Assembly: GCA_012295275.1 (NCBI GenBank)
Contig: CM022665.1
Span: 24,260,446 to 24,324,445 of the forward strand
DNA: 64,000 nt
Direction: 5' to 3'
Source of the DNA: Chrysomallon squamiferum
Lineage: Eukaryota; Mollusca; Gastropoda; Neomphalida; Peltospiridae
In this document: piece by piece, positions 52,627 through 64,000 of the stretch
Numbering within the stretch: the first letter of the stretch is position 1
Layout: each line of letters opens with the position of its first letter
Notes under the pieces: generated by a model
Told to the model about the DNA's origin: nothing
Seen by the model: the letters and a program-made list of their open reading frames with translations, nothing else
The model's database searches: none
Program-made: the position numbers and the translations under genes

Positions 52627-53031
52627 TCAACAACCAAAAAACAAAAAAAAAACAATTTCTGGAAATACATCATTCATAGTGATTGAGTAGAAACCATGGT
52701 AAAATTGTTGCCTGTTGCTGGTACAATAATCAAATTTTGTCACCATCTGACAAGCTTGTGGAATACACCCATCTAAACAACAAGTGTTCCTTTTGGCTGT
52801 CACCTGATTCTCCAGTCTCATCACTTGGTGGCAGTCTTTGTCCTTGGTGAATTCCTCCATTGAGTCTGTGCATCGAGTCCGTGCTGATAACTGCAGGCTT
52901 TCTCTACAATCATCAGAAATGTTTTCTTTCCTCTCAGTCAACTTGAAAATTAGATTTTCTCCCAAGCCAGGCTTTCGGGGCAAGTTGCTAGCAAATGTAA
53001 ATAGATTCCACATGAGGAATAACTTTGTCAT
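52627..53031 (-). CDS. Hypothetical secreted cysteine-rich peptide, nested in the intron (uncertain)
   Basis: This 134-codon open frame starts with ATG, has an in-frame TAG nine bases upstream of it, and ends TGA. The N-terminus (MTKLFLMWNLFTFASNLP) looks like a short signal peptide with a plausible T-F-A cleavage site. Nine cysteines follow, in the pattern C-x11-C ... C ... CC-x3-C-x4-C-x8-C, plus one near the C-terminus. A dibasic KR lies two residues before the CC pair (AKRNTCCLDGC). C-x11-C followed by a dibasic site and CC-x3-C resembles insulin/relaxin B and A chains, but the last spacing (13 instead of 8 between the third A-chain cysteine and FDYC, with an extra Cys inside) does not fit the canonical A chain, and the usual B-chain Gly after Cys is absent. 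The C-terminal tail (VFFLFFGC) is translated from a T-rich run, so the true end may be earlier or the frame may be chance. A + strand frame also overlaps it (52838-53119). I do not recognise a specific homologue. Confidence 0.2.
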   Translation of the reverse strand: MTKLFLMWNLFTFASNLPRKPGLGENLIFKLTERKENISDDCRESLQLSARTRCTDSMEEFTKDKDCHQVMRLENQVTAKRNTCCLDGCIPQACQMVTKFDYCTSNRQQFYHGFYSITMNDVFPEIVFFLFFGC

Positions 53032-53769
53032 GACGCTCTATTCACGACTGCGGAATGGTAAAACATTGACCATACATTGTGATTGCACTGAATTAAGCAG
53101 ATTACACTCTGAGATCTAGCTTTAATGATTGCCTGCCTGCGGTGCACGACTTCGGTGCAGTAGCGCAATCAGCAGTGTTAATATATTAGGTGACAAGCCC
53201 ATCTCGCTGTTGTCTTTGATGTTGAGAGAAATGATAAACATTCAACAAAATGAAGTGTTGCATTTTGACATGTTTTGCACAACTTTCGTTTTTGAAAAAC
53301 GTTTTTTTTTTTTCTTTTTTTATAAAAATAAAACAACACTAACAGATAATTATTATTTCATAATCTTCCTGTCACTTTTTTAAAGCTATGTGTCGGAATA
53401 GTTCTGGGGAGATGCCAAGCATGGCTGTTACTGCAGTAAGGTTTAATAACAAAAAAGTGTCATCTCTGAATTGCCAATGTCAGTCTAATCACTTGCATGA
53501 GTTAGTCACATATGCAGCACTGACACATTTGTCAGGAATCCCTTGATATGTAATTTCGGGGGTAAAAAATAAACTACATGTTATTACAACAGACTTGATA
53601 AGGTTGTTGGCAAATATTCATACTCTTCAATCACTCTTGTAAAATAGTATGTTAATTTGAGAGCATCATCCAGACATTCATGGATTTTGGTAAAGAGAAT
53701 ACCAGTTTGCAACAAATCTGTTATTATGCAAAGCAGACTTTCTTCTTACTTGTAATCACAGCTTTGTTT

Positions 53770-54130
53770 TGACATCTGTAGCATTTATAACTTCAGTGAT
53801 ATCTGAAAGTTGCTATTATATTGTTTTTGATACAAAAGAAATCTTGATATTTTTTAGTGAAATATTGGAGGTCCACACCATTTAATAACACAGAAAGCAT
53901 CAGCTGTAATGTTTCTACTGCGAGGTAGTTTTTTTGAAATATGGATATGTGTCATATTGAAGTCAGCTAAAATACTGATCATTGTTAGTGTCATATTGGA
54001 AATCAATACCTTTTATATCATACAGAGTATCTAGTATCAGTTATTATGATTTTAATACATATTTGAAATTTGGATATTTGTCACTCTGAAGGCAGCTAAT
54101 ATTATATGGTTTTGAAATAAAAATTAATAG
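53770..54130. repeat. Diverged tandem array, unit about 120 bp
   Basis: Related strings tttgaaatatggatatgtgt, catattgaagtcagctaaaat and tttgaaatttggatatttgt, cactctgaaggcagctaatat recur at about 53934 and 54062, with a weaker copy near 53800. Confidence 0.6.
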
Positions 54131-54164
54131 AAATAACAAATACCACTATTATTATAATTGTAAT

Positions 54165-54510
54165 GAATACTGGATTAAAATGTAACTGAAATCACTATTA
54201 AAATGCACTATATCTGCTAGAAACAATATTGCTGAAATGTAAGTAAACACTATAAGACTGATATAATTACAAATCATTGTTAGACTGAATTAGAACTAAA
54301 ATCACTATGCAGCTGAAATATAACTAATCATTATTGGACTGCCTAAAATCTCCACAGAACTGAAATAAACTGAAATCACAACAGAACTGAAATGTATAAA
54401 TAATCACTATTAAACTGATGAATAATTAATCATTACTGAACTGAGAAGAAGCTAAAAATCTCTATCAAACTGATATAAAATAAACTGAAATCAGAACTCC
54501 ACTGAAGCAA
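54165..54510. repeat. Diverged tandem array, unit about 35-45 bp, about 8 copies
   Basis: Units close to aactgaaatataactaaaat, cactattagactg recur through the stretch, with variants such as gaactgaaataaactgaaat. Confidence 0.75.
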
Positions 54511-56989
54511 TATTGCCATTCACAGCGGTAAAAGAAGATAACAGAAATGGAGAAACAGCCTTGCTTTTCACTAGGTTATAAGATTAACTTATTTGCATCG
54601 ACTGAAATCTGGTTTCACCAACAAACTGATTAAAGGTAATGAAGCATGTGTTAGCAGATCCCACCAATCATTTCTTAGTATTTCTGTAACTGCTGGTGTT
54701 GGCACAACAAAACCATTTTTTTTCTTTTTAATCCCATTTTCTTTTTCTTTATACGTTCGTTAATTTTTTTCATTTTTCTTTTAGGGAGAGAAAATCTTTT
54801 TAATTTGTGAAGGAAAATCTTATTAATTTGTGAAAGAAATACATATTATTTTAATTTCTCTTTTAAGGGTTGATAAGGGGAAATGTTTTTAATTTCTTAA
54901 ACCGGTACAGTCATCCAGACTGATAAATGTTGACAATAATAATTTGTTTTCTTCGATTCCTGTATGGGTACTTGAAGAAACCTTTGAGAAGTCGCGCAAA
55001 AGAAAACATTTGGAATTACTTTACACATTAAACAAATAAATAAAAAAGTAAATAATTAAATAAATAAATAAACAAAATTTCTTTAATGAAGTCTCCACAT
55101 ATTATTACATGTCAGACAAATTATTTTTGTTATTAAAATAAAAGCAAGACGTATTTTATATACACTTCCAGTAGATGGGGAATCATGATGAAAACCTAAC
55201 AGTGTGGAAATCATTGGAAAGGGAAATACTTTAAAGATTTGATCACTAAGTCTCTATCAGACCTGGGACACATAACTCTGTTTTGAGACTAGATCACTAC
55301 TTGAGCCAGACAGGACTGAGACGTAATTCCTATTCTAGGTTATATTTGTTAAACATTTCAGTGTACCAGTGAAGACATATAACTAACTGTCTATGGGTTA
55401 TATCACCTTACCCCACCTGCTGATTAAACAACATTAAACAACTTTTCTCTCCTATGAGTCTCTTCCTATCTAATCCATCTTGAACATATATAAATATAAG
55501 ACACTAATTCATGATCAAGATTGGTGGTCTTACTCCCAGCATGAAGGGATGTAGCTCGTGTACAAAGAGTTGACTCGCTTTTTTTCAAGCTGTGTCCAAT
55601 CTTGTTCTAGAATCTTCTGATTCTCATCTTAAAGCTGTGAAATTCTCTTACACATTTCTAAATCTTTCTTATCTGGGAAATCTTGATACACACACAGGTC
55701 TTGTAGACTAGTATGGGTTTATTTTTTTGTCTCCGCAGATGTTCAGGTTTGCTTATGTAATACAGCAAGTATTTCACACCATGTGGACATAAATTTGAAC
55801 TAACTTTAAAAAACTTGTAGGGTTAAATAACTGCATCATGTTGATTTGGCTATGTTCTAGTTTCCATTTTTTTTTAAACTGGTTCCAGGTTTATAGAAAT
55901 TTAGAGTGTGATTAAAAAGAGCTACATCAGTATGTTTTTCATTCTGATCACTGAAAAATAGATTATTTCATTAATTTGTATTCTGTGAGTTCTAATTTTC
56001 TCGTTATGTGAATAGTCTCTTATCGTATCCTTTTTCTGTATTTTTATTTCTACTCATGTTTGTTTTTTCAATATATCCATTCAAATTTTTTTTTATTTAA
56101 CAATCTTTTTAAATGCATTCATTTTCATTTGTACATTACATTTGTTTTCAATAAATTATTTATATATATCACTAAAAGAACCTTCTTATCCATAAATTTT
56201 TTAAATATTCTTTCACACACACTCATATTTATTAATTTACTTTCGAACTTACTTACATTTTTAAAGCATGTTTTCTCAATATATGCAGTCTTGTTATTCA
56301 TTGTTTTAATTTATTTTTAGTACATCCTGTTATTTATTTATTTACATACTTATTCATTTATTCATTTATTTATTTATTTATTAACCATCCATCCATCAAT
56401 ACATTTATCTATCTCACTTCATCAAAAAATGTCACTCAGTTAATCTGTAACAGTTCTAGACTGGGCTGGGTTCAGACTGAAAGTCACCAAACTTTCAGCA
56501 TTAAGAGATCATTAAAAACAGTTCTGTCACAGTTCTTACCCAGGGGTCTCTCCAATCCCATGAACTCTGACCCAGCTGCACTTTGCACATGTTTTAATGT
56601 TTTAATGCTTCACAACCCATGCACACATTTGTTTGATCTGAGCATGTAACAGTATCATTTTCTTGCTTGATAGATGACTAGGCCGATAAAAAAAATTTCA
56701 ACATAAAATTTTCACAAGATCAAATGTCAAACGGATAACTTTAATTTGCAGAAAGTTTTAAATAAAAAATATTTTTATCATTTATTTATTTATCTCACAT
56801 TTCTTCCTGTACTTTGAGGCTGGGTCAGTGATATGAATTATTGTGCAATAATGTCATAGGTCAGACTGTCAAATATTTTTTAATATTTTACACTTCCTTA
56901 ATGTTCGGGACTGCTTGCTGTTTTCATATCCTCAGCAGTTAAAATGATGGTAATTTTTTTTAAATTAGATATCTTTATAAAGAGACTAC

Positions 56990-57660
56990 ATGTTTTAAAA
57001 TTTCAAATATAATTTCTAAGGCACTGACTTGTTAAGAGTTGGTTTTGGAGTTAAACCTGTATATTGGAAACATTACCAGTAATTACATTTCATACAGAAC
57101 CTGATTAGACAGTTTTCACTTGAAAGGTTGTCCAATTACGAAGTTTTGTTTGCGTGTTAAAATTTCAAAATATAATTTCTGTTCTTAAAGGCACTTTTGG
57201 AGTTTACAGGAGATTATGCTGAAAAATTAAAAAATACTGTTTAGAACTCTACACAGGCAGTTTTCAATGAAACATTTCTGATTACAGTTTCACTGAGTAT
57301 TAAAATATCAGTTCTAATTTCTGTGCTTGTTTCTTTAAGGTCAGTTTTGGAATTAAATCTGTATACTGGAAACATCTCATCAGTTAAGCTTCATGCTAAA
57401 CTTGATAGAAACTATTCACTGATTACAAAGTTTTTCTTAAAATTTCGAATGTAATTTCTCTGCTTGTTTTGGTAAATCCAGTTTTAAAGTGAAGTATGTG
57501 TATATGTCAAAGACTGTAAATTGGTAAAATAAAAATCATTTCAAACTGATTTAAAAAATTTTCCTTTAGATTTATTTAAAGTGTTTTTTCCAGGTTTTGG
57601 TTAATTTTGGAATATTCTTTATTCAGATTACAAAGTGTTGCTGGGTTTCAGTTCAAATTA
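56990..57660. repeat. Diverged tandem array, unit about 130-165 bp, about 4 copies, upstream of exon C
   Basis: A unit of the form aaaatttcaaatataatttct, gtgcttgtttctttaaggcac, ttttggagttaaacctgtat, attggaaacat, then cagnttttcactgattacaaag recurs from about 56996, 57162, 57302 and 57441. The array ends about 300 bases before exon C. Confidence 0.85.
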
Positions 57661-57966
57661 ATTTGTATTCCAGCATGCACATATTTTTATAAATTTTAGA
57701 ACATTGACAACCTAATTATTTTTCTACCACTATATTGATACTTACTCAATCTTTATACTATTTTAGATTCTATTTAAGCAATATAGAAATTGCATGTTTT
57801 ATTATTTCACAGGTAACAGAAGTCTAAAATGAAATAAAAAGAATTTTCTTCCATAAATTACAAAATGATTTACATAATGACTTTTCTGGTTTTAGTTCAA
57901 GTCCAGTAAGATTCAGCAACAAATAATAATCACACATTAACAAATATTTTATTTTTACAATTTCAG

Positions 57967-58170
57967 GTAAAGGTTATGCTTCGCCTTGTCCATAGCTCAG
58001 GACATGGAGAACAGGGTACATCTTTCCTGAACGTTGACCCCAGAAAGAAGCAGGTCACGGTCTATGACCCCTCTGCTGGAGGCTACACAACAACAGCCAG
58101 TCGGAGAGCTGGTATTGCTGCACCAAAAATGTTTGCCTTTGATTCCGTTTTCTCACCAGATGATTCTTTG
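57967..58170 (+). CDS. KIF26: KIF26-like kinesin, coding exon C (start of the motor domain)
   Basis: This exon is exactly 68 codons, with phase-0 introns on both sides (acceptor acaatttcag, donor TTTG|gtaaga). It begins VKVMLRLVHSS, the first beta strand of the kinesin motor. It continues with FLNVDPRKKQVTVYDPSAGG and then PKMFAFDSVFSPDDSL. The FAFDxVF block is the kinesin F-x-F-D-x-V-F signature, and VDPRKKQ(V/I)T(V/L)YDP is a stretch I associate specifically with KIF26A/B rather than transport kinesins. The nucleotide-binding P-loop should be in the next exon, beyond the window, so the atypical P-loop of KIF26 cannot be checked here. The junction with exon B reads GLGK-VKVMLR, as in vertebrate KIF26. 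The first bases after the acceptor are GTAAAG, which look like a donor site (see findings). Confidence 0.95.
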
Positions 58171-58414
58171 GTAAGAATTTGTATTTTTTGACAATTTTCT
58201 TGTTTATTGGCAATGCAGGTGTGGTAGATGCAGAACAAACATTGCAAGATGCCAACAACAACAGAAAAGATAAGAGATACAGCTAAATTATACAGCTTGC
58301 AGACATACACAAGTTGAATCTGAAAACAAGACAACAGGGTTGAAACTGGTTGCAAACTTGATAGATACCAATACCATATATATGAAAAATCAAAAACAAA
58401 TCAACTAAATTATT

Positions 58415-58417
<3 letters not shown>

Positions 58418-58495
<78 letters not shown>
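58418..58495. repeat. GA microsatellite
   Basis: About 38 GA units 250 bases after exon C, followed by GA-rich sequence to about 58660. The minus-strand Leu/Ser frame is a repeat translation. Confidence 0.98.
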
Positions 58496-58497
<2 letters not shown>

Positions 58498-59320
58498 TAA
58501 AAATGAGAAAGATAAAGAGAAAAATCAAAAATGAGATAGGTAAAGAAAGAGGAAGAGAGGGAAACAAATAAAGAGTGAAAAAAGAGAAACAGTGAAATTA
58601 AATACGAGAAAGATAGATGGAGAAAGACATAGAGAGAAAGAAAGACAGAGAGATATTGGACAGATAGTTGGTATATTTAGGGTGGTATATTCATTAGCTG
58701 GTTGGTAAAAAGGTATGCTGCTGATTGAGAGAACATGCGAGAGAGGTTGGTTGGTAGGTAGCTAGTTAGGTAACTAGATAAAATGGACACACTTCTAGGC
58801 AGGCTGACCCAGTGATGAAATCTAAAATATAATTAACCTATACAAGAACTTGAATCTGTTCCAGTTCCAAGTTATCTGATTAAAAAAAAAATAAAAAAAA
58901 AAAATTAATTCTCATATAAAATACCAGTCATCATTTAATTAAACTCAGGCTGAGTTAAACTGGTTTTAATTTTCTATTAGATTTGATTAAGTAAAACCTA
59001 ATTGATTTGCCACAAAATCATTTCAACAGAATAATGTAACACAGAACAGTGTAATTACATATAGATAAGTGTGTCTAAACTGAATTACACTGTGTTAGCT
59101 TGAACTGTTCAAATCAGGCCATATTCAAGTGTCTTACAATACTGAATGTGCATATGCAACTGAAAATAATTTGATATAAATGCAAATATCAAATCTGCCT
59201 TAACCACCACTTCAACTCAGATGTCTTCTGTTATACATTTATGGATGCACTTGTATATAATCTGATATGTAATTTAAAATAGCTGTCACACACACTTACA
59301 TGTTTATCTGTCTATCTATC

Positions 59321-59325
<5 letters not shown>

Positions 59326-59391
<66 letters not shown>

Positions 59392-59404
59392 ATGTGTGTG
59401 TGTG
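59326..59404. repeat. TG microsatellite
   Basis: About 37 TG units, preceded by CTAT/CTGT units and followed by GATA units. Confidence 0.98.
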
Positions 59405-59784
59405 CAGATAGATAGATAGATATTCACTTACAGAGTCATAAAATACATTAACTAGTGATCTAAATATTGTTGTTGTTGTTATTATAATTTAAAATTATAA
59501 GCTCACAAGTGTCTAGTTAGCAAATATTAAATAAACATGGCAGTACAAATACTTCTGCAGTTGTGCTTTGTATTTAATCATCTTGCTTAAAAAAAAAAAA
59601 TTATTACCAGGATATTACATGACATTTAAGAGCTTTAAAAACTGTTTGAATCAGCAGGGATTTCTGTTTTATTTTTTATTTTTTTATTCTTTTTGCAGTT
59701 TCCATACTGCACTTTTTCTCTGGTTTCTTGATGAACTTAGAATTACTGTAAGAACTAAATAAATGCTCATTAAAAGGAGCAGAC

Positions 59785-59850
59785 TGAAACTCAGTAACAG
59801 TGCACTGGCTCGAGGCCTCAGCCATGAAAGACTTGGTTCAATTCACTTCT
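59785..59850 (+). mobile_element. tRNA-like SINE relic
   Basis: ggttcaattca at 59835-59845 matches the B box at 10 of 11 positions. It is preceded by gcactggctcgaggcctcag, which resembles the anticodon arm and variable region of a Leu/Ser-type tRNA. The A box is degraded. Confidence 0.45.
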
Positions 59851-62049
59851 AAGCTCCCACTAAGCAATTTCCTTTTTCCACCATAAGCTGCACAACCTAA
59901 ACCTTTGATAACTGTTTACGTATGCCTGTGTGTGTGTGTGTGTATCTGTATATTTATCTTGCTATCTATCTATATATATATATCTATATATCTATATATA
60001 TAATGTATGTATGTATTATTATATAAGCCCTTATGTCTATGGTAATGTATATATAAATTAAAGATCCACGTTTCTAACAGTGACCCAACATGTAGTGAAC
60101 GTGGCTATCCTCTCTCATTGTCAGCATACAAATGTTTATTTAAAATGTGTTGAATATGTCTTTGAATAAAAGATTTCTTTTTTTCTTCCTGGGAAGATAA
60201 ATGAAAGAGATGCACATGCAGTAGTAGAACTGTCACTTGAAGTTTAAGATTTTAATAAGCAAGTAGAAAATCATCATAATTTATGCAGCTATTTTATATT
60301 GTGTTATAATAAAAGAAAGGTGTGATACATACAGTGATAAGGTTTTGTTATGCAGATCACATATTTAGTGACATTTCCACACAAGAACAATGATTAGTTT
60401 GTCATTAGGACTTCAATAGGATTGTTGGCTGTCATTTGCAATCTGGGTTAATGTATGCAATTCAATTTAGTGTGAATAACTGAGCCTTCATTTACAATCA
60501 ATGTATGTAAAGAGGTTTTTATTTTACAAACAAAGAAAAGGTGCTGATGGAATTTTTAAAGAAAAAAGGGTAAAAAAATAAGAATTAATTAAAGACAGAA
60601 ACCTTCAATGGATGAATTCTGTTCTATATTCAGACTAATATCACATAAGGGCAGAACCAGATCTCAGAATAGAGAGGAAGTGCCATTATTATGTTGGATT
60701 TAACTTTGATGATCAAATGAGTTTTATTTTGTAAAAAAAAACCCAAACAAACTTCCAACCCTAACAAATAAAAATGGGAAAATAATCAAACAGTTGCTAA
60801 GAAAAACAAACAACAAACATGTGTAAGGGCTATAAATTCAAGATTTCAGAAAACAAATATGGATATAATGTTCATGATGAAATGTTTTTATTATTTAGAG
60901 AAAAAATATCAGTTGCCATAAGACTGCGTATGTGTGTCTGTCTTTCTGTCTTTATAAAAAGCTGATTTTACCTGTCATTATGGTAGTTTCATTCTCTCTT
61001 TCTCTGTTGCTCTGATGGGTGCATCCAAAGCAGGCAGAGACAACAGAGAGCAAAGATCTCCATGTATCATCTTCATTTAAACTCAAAGTTTCACACACAG
61101 TGAACCCAGTACATAAATCAGCACTCACACAGTGATGCTGAGTTGTAATATTCTTTCAATACTAAAATATACCCTGTATATGACTTCATGGGGATGTTTC
61201 TATGAGCTTGGTGATAGCTGTGTTTGGTGCAAACACATAGAGTATAATATTGTGATGCATAAAATGTTGTTTTTCTTAGTGGAACAGTAAAATATTTTGT
61301 TATATTTTATAAGGAAAAAACATATTAAAGAACCAAAATGGTGGTTTATTCAACAGATGTTCTGGTCTTCTTCTTTTTTTTTTTTTTTGTTATAGTTTTT
61401 TTTCTCTTTCTTTCTGTTCTTATTTGCTTGTTGTTGTTGTTTTATTTTTGTTTTTTTTTAGTTGTTCAAAGAGTATGATTAGCAAGCTAGAAATATTCTG
61501 CTAAGTTCATAAGATATTTCAGATATATTTTTAATTTATTTTATTAACAAAAACTACTAATTATCTGTTATTCTAAACTGAGCATAAAACTATGATATAA
61601 CAAGACCTTTGAAACTGTAGAAACTGAATACTGTCTTTGAAATGAAATATCCCAAAAGGAGCTTTTATAGGAGAAATCCCTCCTTTAGGAGTCACTCACA
61701 TCACTAAAGTAAATCTCTACCCATTTTCATTAAGACTCTGTGAGTCATTTACTTGTTAAAATTAACAAGGAAAAAGCAAAAGTTGAGATTTAAAGTGAAT
61801 ATCAATTTAAAATTAAATTTGATCAGTCGTATTTAAAAAAAAGAACAAAATCCACCAAAGACTTCTGATTCCTTTTTGAAACCAAAACCAAAGATGAGAC
61901 ATGCTGCCTGAGCCAATAAAGAGATGTTGAACATGTGTATGTTAACAAAAACTGACTCCACTTTGATTTGGAACACTGAAGAGATCAGACAGGCATTTAC
62001 CAACTGTCTCCGTACTGGCTGTTTTTTTACTTCTGTTGTATTCACACTT

Positions 62050-62720
62050 GGTGAAGCATACGAAACACACACCCCCCTAGCAGTGTAAATTACATTGCCT
62101 CCAAACATTGGTCTTTACTACTTAGAATTGTAAGGGAAGGAAAATAGCATCAAAACCCATCCCTGTTTTACTCTGCACATTAGACTGCCAATAGCAGCCT
62201 TTTGAGAGTATCACATTTTGACAGTGTTTATTTCATTAAAAAACCCAGCATAAAAATCCATCCATTCTGTATAGTACATAAGATTGCCTCTAAACATAGG
62301 CCTGTACTGTCCTTGATTGTCTAATTTGTAACTTTCTAGAAAATATTTTTGGACATGAAAACTACATGAAAACGCATCCCTCTTTTACAGTATGAAATAA
62401 ATTGTCTCAAAATACTGATCTCTACCATCAGTCATGTTAACACTAACTTCTCTCTCTTTTACATTATATATTAGATTGTTTCTAATTACTGGCTGTACTA
62501 TACTATCTGTACTTACTGTCATCTTTCTTGCCACTCACACATAAGCAAACAAAACAGTATGAGAATCAGTCTGTGTCTTACAGTATACAGTACACATCTT
62601 TAAATGTTGCTGGTACTATTTTTCTACTGTCATGGTCATTATAGCTTCTTTCTGGCATTTTTCAATAAGTATTAAATTTCTTCCAAACATTAGTGAGAAT
62701 TGTTACTAATAATCATTGTT
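62050..62720. repeat. Diverged tandem array, unit about 110-130 bp, about 5-6 copies
   Basis: A unit of the form gaaaacccatccctgtttta, cagtatataagattgcctct, aaacattggtctgtact recurs at about 62080 (partial), 62152, 62255, 62367, 62450 and 62570 (weak). The 91-codon minus-strand frame at 61833-62108 overlaps its edge and shows no signature. Confidence 0.75.
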
Positions 62721-64000
62721 AGTACAGAGATTCACTGGCACACATTTCACTCAAGGAAATAGCTTTTTAAGTTTCTATTTAACAGCCTTCTAATCCTGGC
62801 CCTCTGGATTGAATTCTGTCAGTACCTGAACATCTCCGCTGCTTTTTAGCTGTATCAGCTTTACAAGCGTGAATCTCTCATTTCCTCGCTGCCCTCTTTA
62901 AAACATATGGCAGTCTATTTTATGCTTTCTTTTCCGGCAATTGCACCCAAGTCATGTATGATGGGATGGTGTGTTAGGTATAATGTGTATCACAGCCGGT
63001 CATTTCTATATCCGTACCTCTTTAGCAAGGAACTGTTTGAGATGGGTTTGTGTTGTGGCATGGATGCACAAGCCTTTACCTTGAAAAATGTTTTAAAACT
63101 GTAAAACAAATGATATTTATATTGGAATTTGTATATTATTGTCTTACTGTTATTTTATTATTAATAATGAAAATGTATTTAAAAAAGAAAAGAAAAAGAA
63201 GAGATCTGCACTATTTAATGAGATTTACATACATATGTATATGCATACACATACACACACACTTATATACACACACATACTCTACACAATTGTTTAGTTT
63301 TGTATGATTTTATTTCATAACACATTTTTCTTTAGGTTTCAACCGCCCACCTACCTAAGAAACAAAATAAACATTCACCCATAGTAAAAAAAAAAAAATA
63401 ATAAAAGTAACCTCTAGACATCATTGTTTGTATTACAGTCTTTTCACGGTCTATCACATAAAAATTGTTTACAAAATAAATGGTTCACTGGGTTCCTCAA
63501 GGCAACTACAGATCATCTCCATCCAAACAAACATGCAAAACAACAGACACAAACAAATATACTAGCCACATTTTATTTCCATTACACACTACATGTTTAT
63601 ATGAAAGGCAGCTTGTCTGTTCATTTAATAGGTACTCACAAAAAACTGAATATTATTGTGTGTGTTGTTTGTTTTTGCTGCTTCTCAACCTCGGCTTTTG
63701 TCTGCCATATTATGTACACAATAGTATCGAGTTGCCAGGAAAAGACTGTAAAATCTGAGGACTAATAACAAAGTTGTATTAAATACAGCATATTTATGGT
63801 TTCTCACCTTTCTGGTGTGACCAAAAAGTGAAAAAAAAAAATATGAAGGAGGATAAAAATAAGAAAAAAGAGTGTGTTGTATTTGGATAATAAAATCTTT
63901 GTGTTTTAAGGTGGTAGTAAAAACTATTCTTTTTTCTTTTCCTGTTTGATGATATAAAATAAAAAATGTACCTGAGTGAAAGCACGTGTGAAGTTTTGCA

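Larger units (their letters stand above)
58171..64000 (+). other. KIF26: 5' part of the KIF26 intron after exon C
   Basis: Intron sequence follows the donor gtaaga and no exon encoding the expected P-loop segment is visible before the window ends, so this intron is at least 5.8 kb. It holds a GA array at 58418-58495, a TG array at about 59326-59404, an AT-rich array at 59970-60003, a tRNA-like SINE relic near 59790-59850, and a diverged tandem array at 62050-62720. Open frames near 63424-63765 overlap each other in two registers and show no family signature. The rest is AT-rich sequence in which I see nothing specific. Confidence 0.75.

Noticed and set aside
63424-63765. 113-codon + frame preceded by tttgtattacag, considered as the next KIF26 exon
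   Set aside because: The peptide lacks the expected P-loop segment of the kinesin motor, a second register is open over the same bases, and no matching donor and phase is convincing.

Overview
The window is a piece of an animal nuclear genome: AT-rich, intron-dominated and full of microsatellites. The only gene I can identify with confidence is an atypical kinesin of the KIF26 (kinesin-11, VAB-8-related) family on the + strand. Three coding exons are visible, at 4705-5048, 42132-42297 and 57967-58170. They splice in frame (intron phases 2, 0 and 0) into about 238 residues: a low-complexity His/Asn/Pro/Ser-rich stretch, the conserved linker just before the motor, and the first strands of the kinesin motor domain. 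Both gene ends lie outside the window. Introns of 37.1 kb and 15.7 kb, the base composition, and long CT, CA and ATT arrays suggest a lophotrochozoan, most likely a cephalopod mollusc. That taxonomic call is an inference.

Layout: 1-4704 is the end of an upstream intron with CT-rich and ATT arrays. Exon A follows. The 37 kb intron (5049-42131) carries many microsatellites, a 600 bp compound tetranucleotide satellite near 13.2-13.8 kb, decayed tRNA-like (SINE) pieces, two CTCF-like motifs in convergent orientation, several higher-complexity islands that look like candidate cis-regulatory elements, and many old diverged tandem arrays. Exon B (42132-42297) sits directly after a two-copy tandem duplication of intron sequence. 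The 15.7 kb intron (42298-57966) has more such arrays, a long CT array, complex islands, and a 134-codon minus-strand open frame (52627-53031) for a possible secreted cysteine-rich peptide. Exon C starts the motor domain. The last 5.8 kb is intron with GA and TG arrays and another diverged tandem array.

No rRNA gene, intact tRNA gene, CRISPR array, intact transposon or bacterial-type operon is visible. The most notable signals beyond the gene are: at least 18 degenerate tandem arrays with units of about 30-330 bp; the first bases of exon C (CAG|GTAAAG), which resemble a recursive splice site on an exon whose skipping would be in frame; the cysteine pattern of the nested minus-strand frame; a repeat with exact 10 bp period at 32291-32340; and a strong sense-strand bias of long poly-T runs. 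All were read by eye, without homology search, so repeat and conserved-element boundaries are approximate.
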